Assembly (NCBI GenBank): GCA_003118195.1 | Contig: BEXV01000155.1 | Coordinates: forward strand, 6,025-70,024 | DNA: 64,000 bases | Direction: 5' to 3' | Source of the DNA: Hemicentrotus pulcherrimus | Taxonomy: Eukaryota; Echinodermata; Echinoidea; Camarodonta; Strongylocentrotidae | Shown here: positions 21,057-31,642 of the stretch, in pieces | Numbering within the stretch: the stretch's first letter is position 1 | Layout of the letters: each line of letters starts with the position of its first letter | Notes under the pieces: generated by a model | The model's input: only the letters and a program-made list of their open reading frames with translations | Databases searched by the model: none | Told to the model about the DNA's origin: nothing | Program-made: the position numbers and the translations under genes

Positions 21057-24000
21057 ACAAGTCTGGATACATACACCATTTAGAAGAATATGTCTTATTT
21101 AACAGATGTGTATTTAAGAAAAGCTTGTTAGAAGCAAACAAGACGTAATAGTAACTTTTTCTAAAGCATTCAAAACAATATTTTTGACATAAGGAGATAT
21201 GAGAAGTTCCTTGGTACGAACTAATTCTGAACGGACCCGGGTTCACAATCGAGTCACGTATTAACAATGCTGCTGTTAAAGTCAGTCCCTAGACGTAAAT
21301 AATCATTTTCTGTTTTATATGTGTTTGTAAAACCAAATGTCACACAAGCACATAGTTTGGACCTCACACGGAATGGCAGCATTCATATCAATGTAAACGA
21401 GTTACTGAAATTAAATACAGCTGGCGTTTATTGCTTTGGTGTAAAATGTGCTTCAGAGCCACCTCCATGACCTGCATAACAGGTTACAACATGTTACAAC
21501 ATGGGGAATAATCTGTAGTGAATTGCTCATTCATTGGATGCTAATCATTGGTTGCAGACTTACGCAGTTGTTGTTGTTGTTGTTGTTGTTGTTGGGTTTG
21601 TAGGCGCTATCCATCGATTTCGATGATTCTCGCCAGGCTGTGTGTGAGGGCGTCTTGCTCTCACTTCTGCTGCTCTACGTTTCTGTGATTCTGCTACTTG
21701 CCCAGTGTGTGAGATAAAGATTCATCTTGGTTTTCGTTATTGGCTAAGTGCAAGATTAAAGATTAAGGGGGGTTTAATGTGCTCGTTTTTCATTATTTTT
21801 TATAGTCATTTATTGTTAGAGCTGGTTGGAATTCATATCATGAAGTTTCGGTGTCAATTTATAGGGTTAAAGTGATTGGCTAGCTTTGCGAATAGCCGAT
21901 CTAAAAAATTCTCAAACTAAATGAAACATGAGTATGGTTACATGTATTAGTACTCAAAAGCCCTGAAAACTACCATAGTTTAGACTGAAAAGCTGTGAGT
22001 TCAACGCAAACCACGATTTTGTATAATATCGCGTCTCTGAGACCGTTTAAATAGAGACCGTTACTCGAGTTTTCAAATACTTCCCAAAGGTTTTATGACT
22101 TGAGACTCTCAGAGCCATATTTTAAAATTATACCTTGCATGTTTATACCATTTTCAAGTAACAGAATTAGATATTTTTAAATTCCTAATAGTGTTAGCCA
22201 ATCACTTTAATGATAAATAATGTGTCTTATGTTTAATAGTATGCTCATTTAATAATCGGCTGCCATCATTTATTCAGGCTTTCGTATGTCCCTCATCTCC
22301 TCCACCTCTCTGTTACTTTTTTGAAAAATAAAAAAATCCTGAAAAACACAAGAATGATAACAACACAATGCTATAATACACTTTATAATTATCGATATCT
22401 TCCAGTACCTTTTATAAAGGCTAAAATGCTTGAGCAGTTTTCTTCTAGATTTTTTAGGTTAGGATTCGTCACATGAAGTCTGCGATACATACGATCACTC
22501 CGTCACTCTGTTATTTTTATGGAGAAAAAAAAAATATCCTGAACAGCACAGTACTTTTTATAAAGGCTAAAATGATTGAGCAATTTTCTTCTTTTCCAAG
22601 TAGATTTTTCTTTAAGGTTAGGATTCGTAACATGAAATCTGCAATACCTACTATTCCTCCGTCACTCTGATATTTTTATGGAGAAAAAAAAAATATCCTA
22701 AAAAGCACAGTACTTTTTATAAAGGCTAAAAATGATTGAGCAGTAAGGTTTTCTTCTTTTCCAAGTAGATTTTTCTCTTCTTTCTTTTTTCTTTTTATTG
22801 AGAAGAAAAATATCCTGAAAAGCACGGTACCTTTTGGTTAGGGTTCGTCACATGAAGCCTGCGATACATACGGCTCCGTCACTCTGTTATTTTTATGGAG
22901 AAAAAAAAATATCCTGAAAAGCACAGTACCTTTTATAAAGGCTAAAATGATTGAGTAGTTTTCTTCTTTTCCAAGAAGATTTTTCTTTTCTTTTCTTTTT
23001 ATTGAGATAAAAAATACCCTGAAAAGCACGGTACCTTTTATAAAGGCTAAAATGATTGAGTAGTTTTCTTTTTTTCCAAGTAGATTTTTTTTATAAGGTT
23101 AGGATTCGTCACCTGAACCTGAAGTCTGCGATACATACGATTCCTCCGTCACTCTGTTACTTTTATGGAGAAAAAAAAATAATTAAACAATAATATCCTG
23201 AAAAGCACAGTACCTTTTATAAAAGCTAAAATAGTTAAGCAGTATACGGTATTCTCCTTTTACCGACTGATGCTGAAGCATGGGAAATTTGTAAACTCTT
23301 TTTCTTCCCAAAGGGTGTCTTACTGTTTTCGGAATAAAATATTACTTTCAATAAACAAACTTTTCTAGGAAATGTGGTTGCTTTTGATTATAAATTGAAT
23401 ATATGATTAGGCCTATGCGATCGTAGTATTTCCTATGAGATGAAAATGAAGTAACACGACTGACATGTCCTTAATTATCTATATTAAAGACAACGTTTGT
23501 ATATATTTTATTACTTCCAAATAACTTTGGCAGCTCTCATGATTTTTCATTTTATTTTGTTTTCAAAATCTTCTCCCTTTGCAGCACTGTCCATCGCACT
23601 AGGGTTGACGGCTTTTCTCTTTTTATGTGCAATTGTAATTTTCTATATAATATTAAGGTAAGTTATTTGATATCTTCAAACATTATTTGCAGACATCGTA
23701 TCCGAGATTACTTCTCCTTTTTGTGTCTGATGAAGAGATTGAGCTCATAGAGATATTTTATTTAATTGTCGATTGAAAAGTTTTAGTAGATTATAGGTGA
23801 ACTTTGTGGTGAATTAGTCCAACGCACTCAAATCCATCTAAAGACGCTCATAGTATCCGTGTGTGGATCTGATATAACATAGTTCTGTCGTAGTCCTGAT
23901 ATGACCAACGCTACTTACATCTAACATATTATGTTTGAATAACTTATGTTGAGTGTTTTATACAACATTGAAGGGTAGAACGTGGGAGCACTGCAGTATT

Positions 24001-24913
24001 GTCCAAGGCTCTTGCCCCTCACACGAGATACTCTATGCAGGGATATGAGAGTTAAAACTAACATTCCCTGCTCTATGTTTGATCTTACTACAGCATTTAC
24101 ATCTCCGGTAAAGGCGTTATACCCACACTGTCCCTTCCGACCTAGGTATAAAATGCTAAAGTAATAACAACAGAAGGGCCATTTTCCAAATTGATACTAA
24201 TGACGCTATCCTCACAGAACTTTTAAAGATGTCTGCAAGTCTTATGCTCTACTATTGGTAATTAAGACAGTGTAATTTAAAGTGCCCCGTGTGTAGTTTT
24301 GCCCTCAATTACGTCTTTGTCTTGTTCGTCATTTTTTACGTGTTACAATTACCACAGGAGGCGAATCTCGCAAAGGTACGAAACCAACGTTGCGCACATG
24401 AACTACAGTGGCGCTACAGATAACAGTTTCTTTGTCTCAAGACTGTCTCGTCAGGATCTCATCCCGCCAGATTTAAACAACGGAGAAGTTAACCCACGCG
24501 AGTCAGTCCTCATGGATAGGACACCAACAGACGATAGTATGGTACAAAACAACTCGAGTGACCAGTTTAATTCGAGGTGGTCCGCTTTAAGGCCGAGGCA
24601 AGAACACCCACCGTTGCCGGATTTGTACAATAGGGACAATACCCACAGCGAGTCCTTCAACATGTCAAGGTCGGCAAGGGACAGTATCGCGGGTAGGTCT
24701 CCCAGTGCTTTTGCTTCGGGTACGTCACAACAGGATCCAATGACGTCAGGTTCAAATGGGGAGAGTCACGGCAGAGAATCGTTCTATGTTAATAGGGAGG
24801 CCAGAGACAGTGTCTATGAAAATGATGATGCAATCTCCGATCATGGAGATCATACCTATGAAAGGATTATACTGAATAAAATTCCGAGAAATCAGGACCA
24901 ATCGACAGTCTAA
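16699..24913 (+). CDS. SRCR–WSC receptor paralog B (seven exons, 5' exon not found)
   Basis: Gene-level entry. Exons 16699-16920, 18124-18198 (SRCR), 18998-19300 (WSC), 19899-19982 (linker), 20560-20913 (Ser/Thr/Pro stalk), 23585-23657 (transmembrane), 24358-24913 (cytoplasmic tail and stop). Phases are 1,1,1,1,1,2 and join to 554 codons plus stop. This is a type I single-pass receptor: a scavenger-receptor Cys-rich domain (six Cys), a WSC putative glycan-binding domain, a mucin-like stalk, one membrane span and a ~185-residue tail with tyrosine motifs. The architecture suggests a recognition or adhesion receptor, but ligand and pathway are unknown. The assembly gap 17106-18097 falls in the intron splitting the SRCR domain. 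Confidence 0.85.
17106..18097. other. Assembly gap (Ns)
   Basis: About 990 undetermined bases inside the SRCR intron. Reading frames across it are artefacts. Confidence 1.
18124..18198 (+). CDS. Receptor B exon: SRCR domain, second half
   Basis: 75 bp, acceptor AACTACAG, donor TATG|GTAAAC, phase 1 to 1. It encodes DEDNLAECSLL, then GCSYAGGVICYG, completing a 99-residue six-Cys SRCR domain with the preceding exon. Confidence 0.85.
18998..19300 (+). CDS. Receptor B exon: WSC domain
   Basis: 303 bp, acceptor CATTTAG, donor AATA|GTAAGT, phase 1 to 1. It encodes GFLGCY, IPKCVSFC, YAGLYKGNMCLCG, DDRFCSSAC, ERCGGDSHIALFN, the full WSC cysteine pattern plus the extra TPC also seen in paralog A. Confidence 0.9.
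19505..19569. repeat. Imperfect hairpin in intron
   Basis: GAGGAATA...AGTAGTCAA and TTGACTACT...TATTCCTC form a 65-bp imperfect inverted repeat just downstream of the WSC exon. Confidence 0.6.
19899..19982 (+). CDS. Receptor B exon: linker
   Basis: 84 bp, acceptor TTAAATAG, donor GAAG|GTAACC, phase 1 to 1, no stop. It encodes SSYLRDTRIQPSLVCKG then PPISTTSLPE. Supported by phase continuity and by the position of the 78-bp exon in paralog A rather than by a domain. Confidence 0.6.
20560..20913 (+). CDS. Receptor B exon: Ser/Thr/Pro mucin-like stalk
   Basis: 354 bp, acceptor TTGAAG, donor ACAG|GTAAGA, phase 1 to 1. 118 residues, mostly Ser, Pro and Thr (APTTFDVSTT at the start, SSPSSPSSSPPSTS in the middle, SSIMTSDGTKSSET at the end). 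The DNA is a TCA/TCX trinucleotide-rich tract, so the length is likely unstable. The equivalent exon of paralog A has 36 codons. Probably an O-glycosylated spacer. Confidence 0.75.
21013..21056. repeat. Poly-C then (CT)n tract
   Basis: A run of Cs followed by about 17 CT units. Confidence 0.9.
21570..21594. repeat. (TTG)n microsatellite
   Basis: About eight GTT/TTG units in the receptor B intron. Confidence 0.85.
21868..22215. mobile_element. TTAA-type MITE, copy 2
   Basis: Reverse-oriented copy of 3961-4308. Ends AGTGATTGGCTA / TAGCCAATCACT with exact TTAA on each side. Located in the intron between the stalk and membrane exons of receptor B. Confidence 0.85.
22300..23250. repeat. Seven-copy degenerate tandem repeat
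   Basis: Units of about 100-200 bp share GTCACTCTGTTATTTTTATGG, A-rich tract, ATCCTGAAAAGCAC, CAGTACCTTTTATAAAGGC, TAAAATGATTGAG and CCAAGTAGATTTTT. I count seven ATCCTGAAAAGCAC-like cores. Lies in the intron before the membrane exon. Confidence 0.85.
23585..23657 (+). CDS. Receptor B exon: transmembrane segment
   Basis: 73 bp, acceptor TTTGCAG, donor TTAAG|GTAAGT, phase 1 in and 2 out. It encodes ALSIALGLTAFLFLCAIVIF then YIIL, an uninterrupted 24-residue hydrophobic span with a following Arg at the junction. Clear single-pass membrane helix. Confidence 0.85.
24358..24913 (+). CDS. Receptor B last exon: cytoplasmic tail
   Basis: Acceptor ACCACAG, stop TAA at 24911-24913. The tail starts with RRRISQRY (stop-transfer basic cluster). 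It contains three related segments: NPRESVLMDR, HSESFNMSRSARDS and GRESFYVNREARDSVYEN. Near the end it has VYEN (a Y-x-N site, SH2-type) and TYERI (Y-x-x-I). The repeats and spaced tyrosines suggest phosphorylation-dependent signalling; that role is inference. Confidence 0.8.
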
Positions 24914-25118
24914 TTATGATACAATAATGAATGTTTAAACTTCAGAAAGTGCAAAATCAACAGTATTAAATATACCTGACATTTTAAGAGGAAAAATTAA
25001 TTTATATTGTTTAAAAAAGGGGGATGGTTGCACTTAGAGACTTAGGTGGTAAGCGCTTTATAAGCACAGTTTTTATTATTATTATCATCATTATTAATAA
25101 ATCCTTTGAACAGTTTTA

Positions 25119-25124
25119 AATAAA
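25119..25124 (+). terminator. Candidate poly(A) signal of receptor B
   Basis: AATAAA about 205 bp after the stop codon. Alternative AATAAA-like sites lie near 25096. Confidence 0.4.
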
Positions 25125-25149
25125 GACGTGCTGAAGTTTCTTGGTTTGC

Positions 25150-26409
25150 AATATCATCAGAATGCAAAACAAAGATGGAAAAAGACCAACTCTAACAATT
25201 TTTCCTATCACCAATGTGAGATTATTAAAAACTAAACGTTTAATAAATCGCCTTTAGTTCAACAAGCATCCATTGAATATCTTCATATCTCCATAGTTTC
25301 CAATAAACTAATGTAAGGACAATATTATCTGCGATTACGAAATGATTTCTTCATTTTTTTTTCTTTACGGCATTTAATAATTATCATAACTAAGTATGGT
25401 AGCTATTATGATACAATTCTTTCATGGTAACCTGTTCATCTAATTACTATATAAAGACCCTTTCGGAAGTGAAAAATTAAATACATATCAACGGAAATCT
25501 TATAAACCAAAGAATATAATAATATAAATTGTACGCTATCTGACAGATACTAAAACAGCGTACAATTTATGTAATTATCGCTAAAAACACGAAATCTAAA
25601 GGGCCTTTAATCATATCAAACTTTTGGGCTTAGACATCTTATACATGTATGTCTGATGAGCAGATGTATAGGTTGAATTATAGTGTTTGTGTGTGTCACT
25701 CTGTTACCGTGTAAATGCCAATTACGTATATGTCAAGTATGCAACAGTACTAAAGAATCTTCGTGCAAATGAAAATCCTGAGAACATACAAGTGTACGTA
25801 TTTTATATTCTAGTTTTCATGACTTACTTATGATAAAATGTTGAGGTACAAGTGTTCTTTGAAAGATTATTTAACAAAAATGTAACAAAAAATGAAAATG
25901 CAATCAGATATTAATACAAATTCATTATAAGCAACATGCAATTAGTAATCATATTGTGTAGTATTTCGAATAGCGGAGACATGAGTGAAACGCAATGGAA
26001 ATGTTAAAAATACGCGAGGTAAGACATATTAAATTCGATCTATGAAAAGTAACGAGCAAATTCATGAAAGCAGAAAGATATAAGAGAAAGTTACCGAGAA
26101 TGAGCGATATGATATAGAAACAACCAGAGCCATCTGTACACAGAGTTTGTCCAACATGGTTTTAGTTCGCCACAACATGCCGTATTATTCTTTTGTTATG
26201 CGCTTGATCAACAAAGCAGTATTCGCTATACTGTGCCTAACCTGAGCCGGGTTGACTAAACTCTCCTAATCAAAGACTCTGGAAACAAAACTAAAAAGAG
26301 GAAGAAGGTGAAATGAAAGAGAGACGATAGAAGAGAGAGAAGGAAGAGGAGATACAGAGATGACAAGTGCAACGGGACTTATACAAGACATTGATCAATT
26401 AAGCTAAAG
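25150..26409. other. Intergenic AT-rich stretch
   Basis: No coding exon, RNA gene or clear transposon seen. A short inverted pair around 25530-25575 (ATAAATTGTACGCT and AGCGTACAATTTAT) is the only structure noted. Confidence 0.5.
25527..25571. repeat. Small inverted repeat
   Basis: ATAAATTGTACGCT and its complement AGCGTACAATTTAT are separated by about 17 bp. Confidence 0.75.
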
Positions 26410-26419
26410 GTAGCAGTAC

Positions 26420-26715
26420 ATGTAGTAATAGTGGTGGTGGTGGTGAAGGTGCTGGTAAGTAGTAGAAGTAGCAGTTGTAGTAGTAGTAGTAGTAGTAGTA
26501 CAAGTAATAATATTATTATTGTTATTAGTAGTAGTAGTAGTAGTAGTACATTAGTAGTAGTAGCATTAGTAATAGTAAAAGTAGTAGTAGTAGTAGTAGT
26601 AGTAGTAGCAGTAGAAGTAGTAGTAGCTGTAGTACTATAACTACTACTACTACCATGTGGGACAAAGTAGAAGTAGTAGATGTAGTAGTAGTAGTGGCAG
26701 CGGCAGAAGCAGCAG
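26420..26715. repeat. (GTA)n-type trinucleotide cluster
   Basis: Interrupted GTA/AGT/GCA triplet arrays over about 300 bp. The reading frame across it (Val/Ser runs) is a repeat artefact. Confidence 0.9.
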
Positions 26716-28018
26716 CGTTAAGTCCTCTTTTCTTCTTCTTCTGCTTCTGTACTTCATATCATAATTTTGTATATGTAATTTCTTATAAAATTGCCCTAGA
26801 TGATAGTACCTGTATATATAAAATCTATACGTAGTCCGTTTTTAAGAAGCAGTTAATTTACCTAATTCGACGTTTCTTTAATGCCAAAATGAAACAACTC
26901 TTCTAAATTTCTTTCTCAATGTCCCATTGTTCCCCTTCTCCTCTCTCCATCTCACTCAATTTGTTTCCTTTAAAAACGTATTAGCTTGATTGGTAGGTAG
27001 CAGCCGGGTGACCCAAATTGTTCCTTTCAGTAAAGTCTAAATATTCCAAATACAATTGTAAAATTTAGCTCTTTCTAATTAGATGTTTCTTAGGTTATGT
27101 TTTTAATGAAAACAGAGATGCTTTTTCGTTTGTAAATTTCGTTAATGGGTACGAGCATGGACTTAGTAGATCCATGGTACGAGCTAGAAATTCATTTCTT
27201 GAATGCTTTCAGCGACTTCAGGCAGCGGAGCTATAAATGCTCGGATAATAGTAGCACTTTGAAGGCACCTTGAGCATCCCCTGAAAAAGGATGTGTGCGT
27301 AGTGCATAGCCCGTATCCTTATCATCATCATCGTTCTGATATGCGCACATAATTATCATCTCAGAATGCGAATCAAATTAATTTGGAAAGAGCAAGGTCT
27401 CAAACGGGCGGGTCAGAAGATTGTTGTATACTCATAGCTGGAAGACGTGATGACCACAGCACACTTTTCATCTGCGATGTCTTCTGAGTGTGATAGCAAA
27501 TTGTATCTCTAGTGCCCATTATAGTTGTAAGGAGACTGTTCCAGAGTTCTAGGTAAGGTTTCGCCCAGAATTTACTATGTTAGCTTTTGAAAGATGAAGA
27601 GTGGCATCCCCACAGGCTCTTAAATTTACATCAATTCACCCCAGTTTAAATGTCTTTCTTTCAGTTATATGTTTTACTTACTTACATATTTTACTTCGCA
27701 TTTATTGTTTGTGTTACTGTTGTAGAGTAATACTACGTTTACATCGAAGAGGTGACCCAATAAGATTGTAAGGAAACTGTTAGTGTCTCATTCAAAATTT
27801 CAAACTCAAATGACTTTAAAGATAAACAGAACCCCGCATTTCTTATTGAACATGTATATTTAGTCTTTCTATTTCATATACATCGTGATAATTAGAAAAT
27901 AATTGTTTATTCTGTTGTACATTTCCATAAATTCTTTGGGCCTCGCTTAAAGTAAAATATGTATTTATTTCATTCATAGATACTGGCGAAGAAAACCAGA
28001 AGTAGCATTCGTGAAAAG
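26716..28018. other. Intergenic region upstream of the GPCR gene
   Basis: Non-coding. The segment near 27220-27320 (TAGCACTTTGAAGGCACCTTGAGCAT) looks like the 3' end of a retroposon but could not be assigned. No TATA box was evident near the GPCR start. Confidence 0.4.
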
Positions 28019-29257
28019 ATGACAATGGTTAACCGGATGAGTGAAGTTATCCTCATCTTTGTCATGCTGCATTGCAGTTGGGGTCAAATGTCGACAATTC
28101 AAAATGATGTGAAGGAGATGGAAAGCGAGGATCCAGTGTGGATGGTGTCCACAATCACCGGTTGGACCACCGTGGAAGGGACTTACGTGACGCCGACAGA
28201 GGTGGATGGTGTGCCCTCTCCTATAGCCGATTCTGCGTGGCGTTGGCAGCCGATCCAGTGGTCCTGGTGGATTTTATTCCAAGTGATATCCTCGTTGCTA
28301 GGCGTGATTGGCAACCTTCTGGTGATGATACTGATCTTAGGCGGGCGCCACCTACGGAGTTCTTCGGATTATCTCATCGGACATCTGGCTCTGGCGGACT
28401 TCCTGACATCGGTGTTTCTGTTCCCTCTTCCCCGGGCAGTACGGGTCCCGTCCACACCTTGGGCTGAAATCTATTGCAGGTTGATCTTCACCTCCTTTTT
28501 CATGTGGTTGTCCATTTTCATGTCCATCATGATCCTGATGGTGATATCCGTGGAGCGTTTCGTAGCCATCGTGTACCCTCTGCACTTTCAACGCTTCCGG
28601 AGGCGCATGTACGTCACCAAGTGCGTTCTACTCCTTTGGGCAGTGTCCACTGCTGCAAACATCCATATTTCTGTCAACATAAGAGTCGACAACAAATCGC
28701 ATGAGTGTACGGTCAGACACACTTCTCAAACCTGGCAGATAGTTACTGGGGTTATCATCTTCTTGATCACCTTTGCGATACCGGCCTCAGTCATGATCAT
28801 CACCCAGATCATTGCCGCTAGGACCCTCCAGACGCAATCCCGACGATTCGATGGCGTTGTGTCAAACATGTCCAACGGTTCGAACAGTCTCCTCGTCGCC
28901 AAGAACCGCGTCCTGCAAATGTTGTACCTGGTCATCGCCATATTCATCATTTGCTGGGGTCCGAACGACGTCGCCTATTTCCTCTACAACCTCCATGTCC
29001 TAGATCAGAGCTATCTCTATGGACCGGTCGATAGGATCCTGGTAGTGATTGCGTTTTACAACTCTTGCGCCAATCCGATCGTTTACGCCATCAGGTACCC
29101 GCGATTCCGCAGAGCCATCCGAAGACTGTTGACCTGTGCACCTTTGAGCAGTGGTGCCCTCTTCGATTTCAATGCGACTACTGTTGCCGGTCGACTGGAC
29201 CACAAGGTAAATCAAACCATGATGAACACCATATCAAATAATGTATCTCGAGCCTGA
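28019..29257 (+). CDS. Intronless rhodopsin-class (class A) GPCR
   Basis: 412 residues in one exon. Residues 7-23 are a hydrophobic leader (probable signal peptide, ending ...CSWGQ), then a ~60-residue extracellular N-terminus. Seven membrane spans follow with the family landmarks: G98-N99 in TM1, LALAD with D127 in TM2, C153 and C230 for the extracellular disulfide, E179-R180-F181 in place of DRY after TM3, W207 in TM4, P255 in TM5, C312-W-G-P315 in TM6 and N352-P-I-V-Y356 in TM7. A Cys (C373) after the eighth helix could be palmitoylated. NKS at 225-227 is a possible glycosylation site in loop 2. Most like peptide-type receptors, ligand unknown. The intronless form fits lineage-expanded receptor families reported in sea urchins; membership is inference. 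Start chosen at the first ATG; a second ATG is two codons later. Confidence 0.93.
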   Translation: MTMVNRMSEVILIFVMLHCSWGQMSTIQNDVKEMESEDPVWMVSTITGWTTVEGTYVTPTEVDGVPSPIADSAWRWQPIQWSWWILFQVISSLLGVIGNLLVMILILGGRHLRSSSDYLIGHLALADFLTSVFLFPLPRAVRVPSTPWAEIYCRLIFTSFFMWLSIFMSIMILMVISVERFVAIVYPLHFQRFRRRMYVTKCVLLLWAVSTAANIHISVNIRVDNKSHECTVRHTSQTWQIVTGVIIFLITFAIPASVMIITQIIAARTLQTQSRRFDGVVSNMSNGSNSLLVAKNRVLQMLYLVIAIFIICWGPNDVAYFLYNLHVLDQSYLYGPVDRILVVIAFYNSCANPIVYAIRYPRFRRAIRRLLTCAPLSSGALFDFNATTVAGRLDHKVNQTMMNTISNNVSRA

Positions 29258-30640
29258 GAGCAAACAAATCAGGATGATTTAATATCAATATCAAAGTTAG
29301 TTCCTGACGTCTCTTGCAGTTTATACATTTTGCGACCAAGCGAAGATACATGTAGCAACAATTCCTAAATTTCGTTAATAGACGACGGCAAAGACTGGAA
29401 AATCAACTATTTCAATAGACTTGTTATTCATTACCTAATTAAATGTCCGTTTATTTCAATGACGTATTATGCAATCAAAACATGATTACTACTGGATATA
29501 AAACTGGGTATTGAACTTGCTCTTGCCTCGGTTTCTCGAAAGGCTTTGCGATCGTGTTTATTTTAGTTACATACATTGCTTTAATTTAGTTATTAAGTGA
29601 TACAATATATATTTAATTGATATTTCATGATAGAAAAAAGACCTCTTTGGTATCTGAAATTGGTAAATTAAATTTCGAATTGTTCGAGGGGGAGTAGAGG
29701 TGAACCCTCTTCGTACTCCTATGAATTAAGAGCTCAAAATCGTTACATTTTAAACTTTCTGGTTAGTGGTTCCTTTTCAACGCCATCAAAACGACGGTAA
29801 ATTGCACTGCGGATAAGGATTATGTAAACGATGCTACAAAAGAGCACTTGGCAGCCCAAGGACTTTCTTCGCTTACATCTCAGGGTTTCTTACCGACATC
29901 CCTGCAGCCAATTTGCATAAATTGTTCCATTTTCATTCGTAATTGTGGCTCCGGAAATCACTAATTGGAAGAAATGTAAATAGACCTTGAGGGAAGTTGG
30001 AAGCTCGAGCGGCTTTACGGAACAAAGAATGAAAGTGAGCTGATATATCCCGTATGTTGATTGATGTACACATTATAAAAATGAAGTAAATAAAACGATT
30101 CTGACAGTAAAATATGGAGTTGGTATTAGCTTTAATATGTCACTTTCTCAGGAAACACAGTCGGGACATATTAATTGTTCAAATACTTATAACATGTATC
30201 CCAACCACGTGTATACAGCAAAGTGTTCGCAAAATATTGAGGTACTGTATTTATATTTGTTATAAGCGAGTTCATAATTAAGATTTGCGCATGGGCAGAT
30301 AAAGGTCATTCGGACCCAAAATTGTAAAACCATTTAGACGATTATACTGGTATCGAGCTCATGAACGTTATGTAATCATGATTCATTTATGCACCGACAA
30401 TACATTTATCTGATACACAGGTGGAAGTATTCTTCTCAAGGTGCAAACAAAAGGTATTCATGAAGCACCTCCATCACTTCAGCAGTGATTTTTCTAAAAT
30501 GCATAAGTGGGCCGTATCCATCGTTTAAAAGATCTGTGGATATTTTGGGTTCATGCGTTCCGAAGCTATTTACGAACTGGCTTATTGCGCCAACTTCACC
30601 CATTTTCACTGTTTCTGCATTTCTTTGTCATCTTATCTCT
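29258..30640. other. Intergenic region downstream of the GPCR gene
   Basis: AT-rich, no supported exon. AATAAA-like signals (for example near 30088) are possible poly(A) sites for the GPCR, none decisive. Confidence 0.4.
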
Positions 30641-30880
30641 CCCCTTCAATTAGCTTGCTCACTCCCATCTTCTCCTTCTCCTGTCTCTCCTTCTTCCCCT
30701 CCTTGCCTCTCTTTCTGTCTCTCACTCTTCCACTCTTCACCCTCTTGTTCTCCACCTCTCTGACACTCACACTCCCTCTCTCTCACTCCCTGTATAGCTT
30801 TCCCTGCCCTCTCTCTCTCTCTCTCTCTCCTTTTCCCTCTCTCTCTCCTTTTCCCTCTCTCTCTCTCTCTCTCTGTAATA
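30640..30880. repeat. CT-rich low-complexity tract
   Basis: Pyrimidine-rich on the plus strand with two CCTTTTCCCTCTCTCT repeats. Frames across it are artefacts. Confidence 0.85.
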
Positions 30881-30935
30881 CTCATCTTGACATAACTTCA
30901 TGAAACATCGAAATAAAACAAAGTGAACAATGTTC

Positions 30936-30941
30936 TTTATT
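30936..30941 (-). terminator. Candidate poly(A) signal of the spectraplakin gene
   Basis: Minus-strand AATAAA followed within 20 nt by CACTTTGTTTTATTTCG. Chosen because no other gene is seen before it; several alternatives lie closer to the stop codon. Confidence 0.3.
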
Positions 30942-31605
30942 ATTCTAGCAGCCGTTTCTCCTCTTTATTCCTAAGCAACATTTTGCGAAAAAAGAACAGT
31001 TTTAGTGTATTCCAAGCAAATAATCACCATCAGTTCCTAACCAACTGAAGGAATATTAGCATTTATCAACCTAGAATTGCAACCCTTTAAAGACAATTTC
31101 AAAGCCATACAGAAACAAAAAATTAATCTGAAATGAAGAAAATATACAGCCCATTTCTACACATACACACACTATAATTTTATTTCTCACATTTTTTGCA
31201 AGTTATCTATCACTCTAAGCATATGAAAAATGAATAGATATAAAAATAATTATGACATAATAGTTGGGCACCCCAGCACCTCGAAATGAAAAAGTTTCTA
31301 ATGTTACTACATCCATGGAAACACTAACTACATTATAAAATCCCTAACTTGAACTACTTATCTTTACCAGGCTAGCATCGACAGTACAGTGTATATTCTT
31401 TTAAACAAATCATAATGACAAATATAAACTTGGAAGAATTTCATGTCCCCACGTAAAATTTCATCCTCGCTTTTATTACTCATTAATAAGTGCTTAAAAC
31501 TGATTGGCCAGCATCCTTGTCATTAAAAAATGGTTTGGATACATAAATAACATCTTTTCAACTACAGTTTAAAAGAATCTTATTCTCAACTTCATTGGAA
31601 AACCG

Positions 31606-31642
31606 GGGCATGTAGAAAGAGTCCCCAGTTTTCTACATGCCC
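31606..31642. repeat. 13-bp perfect hairpin
   Basis: GGGCATGTAGAAA, an 11-nt loop containing one GTCCCCA copy, then TTTCTACATGCCC. Confidence 0.85.

Noticed and set aside
26431..26640. Val/Ser-rich frame
   Set aside because: Artefact of the GTA triplet repeat.
28138..29215. Several 60-110-residue frames overlapping the GPCR
   Set aside because: They are shadows of the GC-richer GPCR coding frame with no domain of their own.
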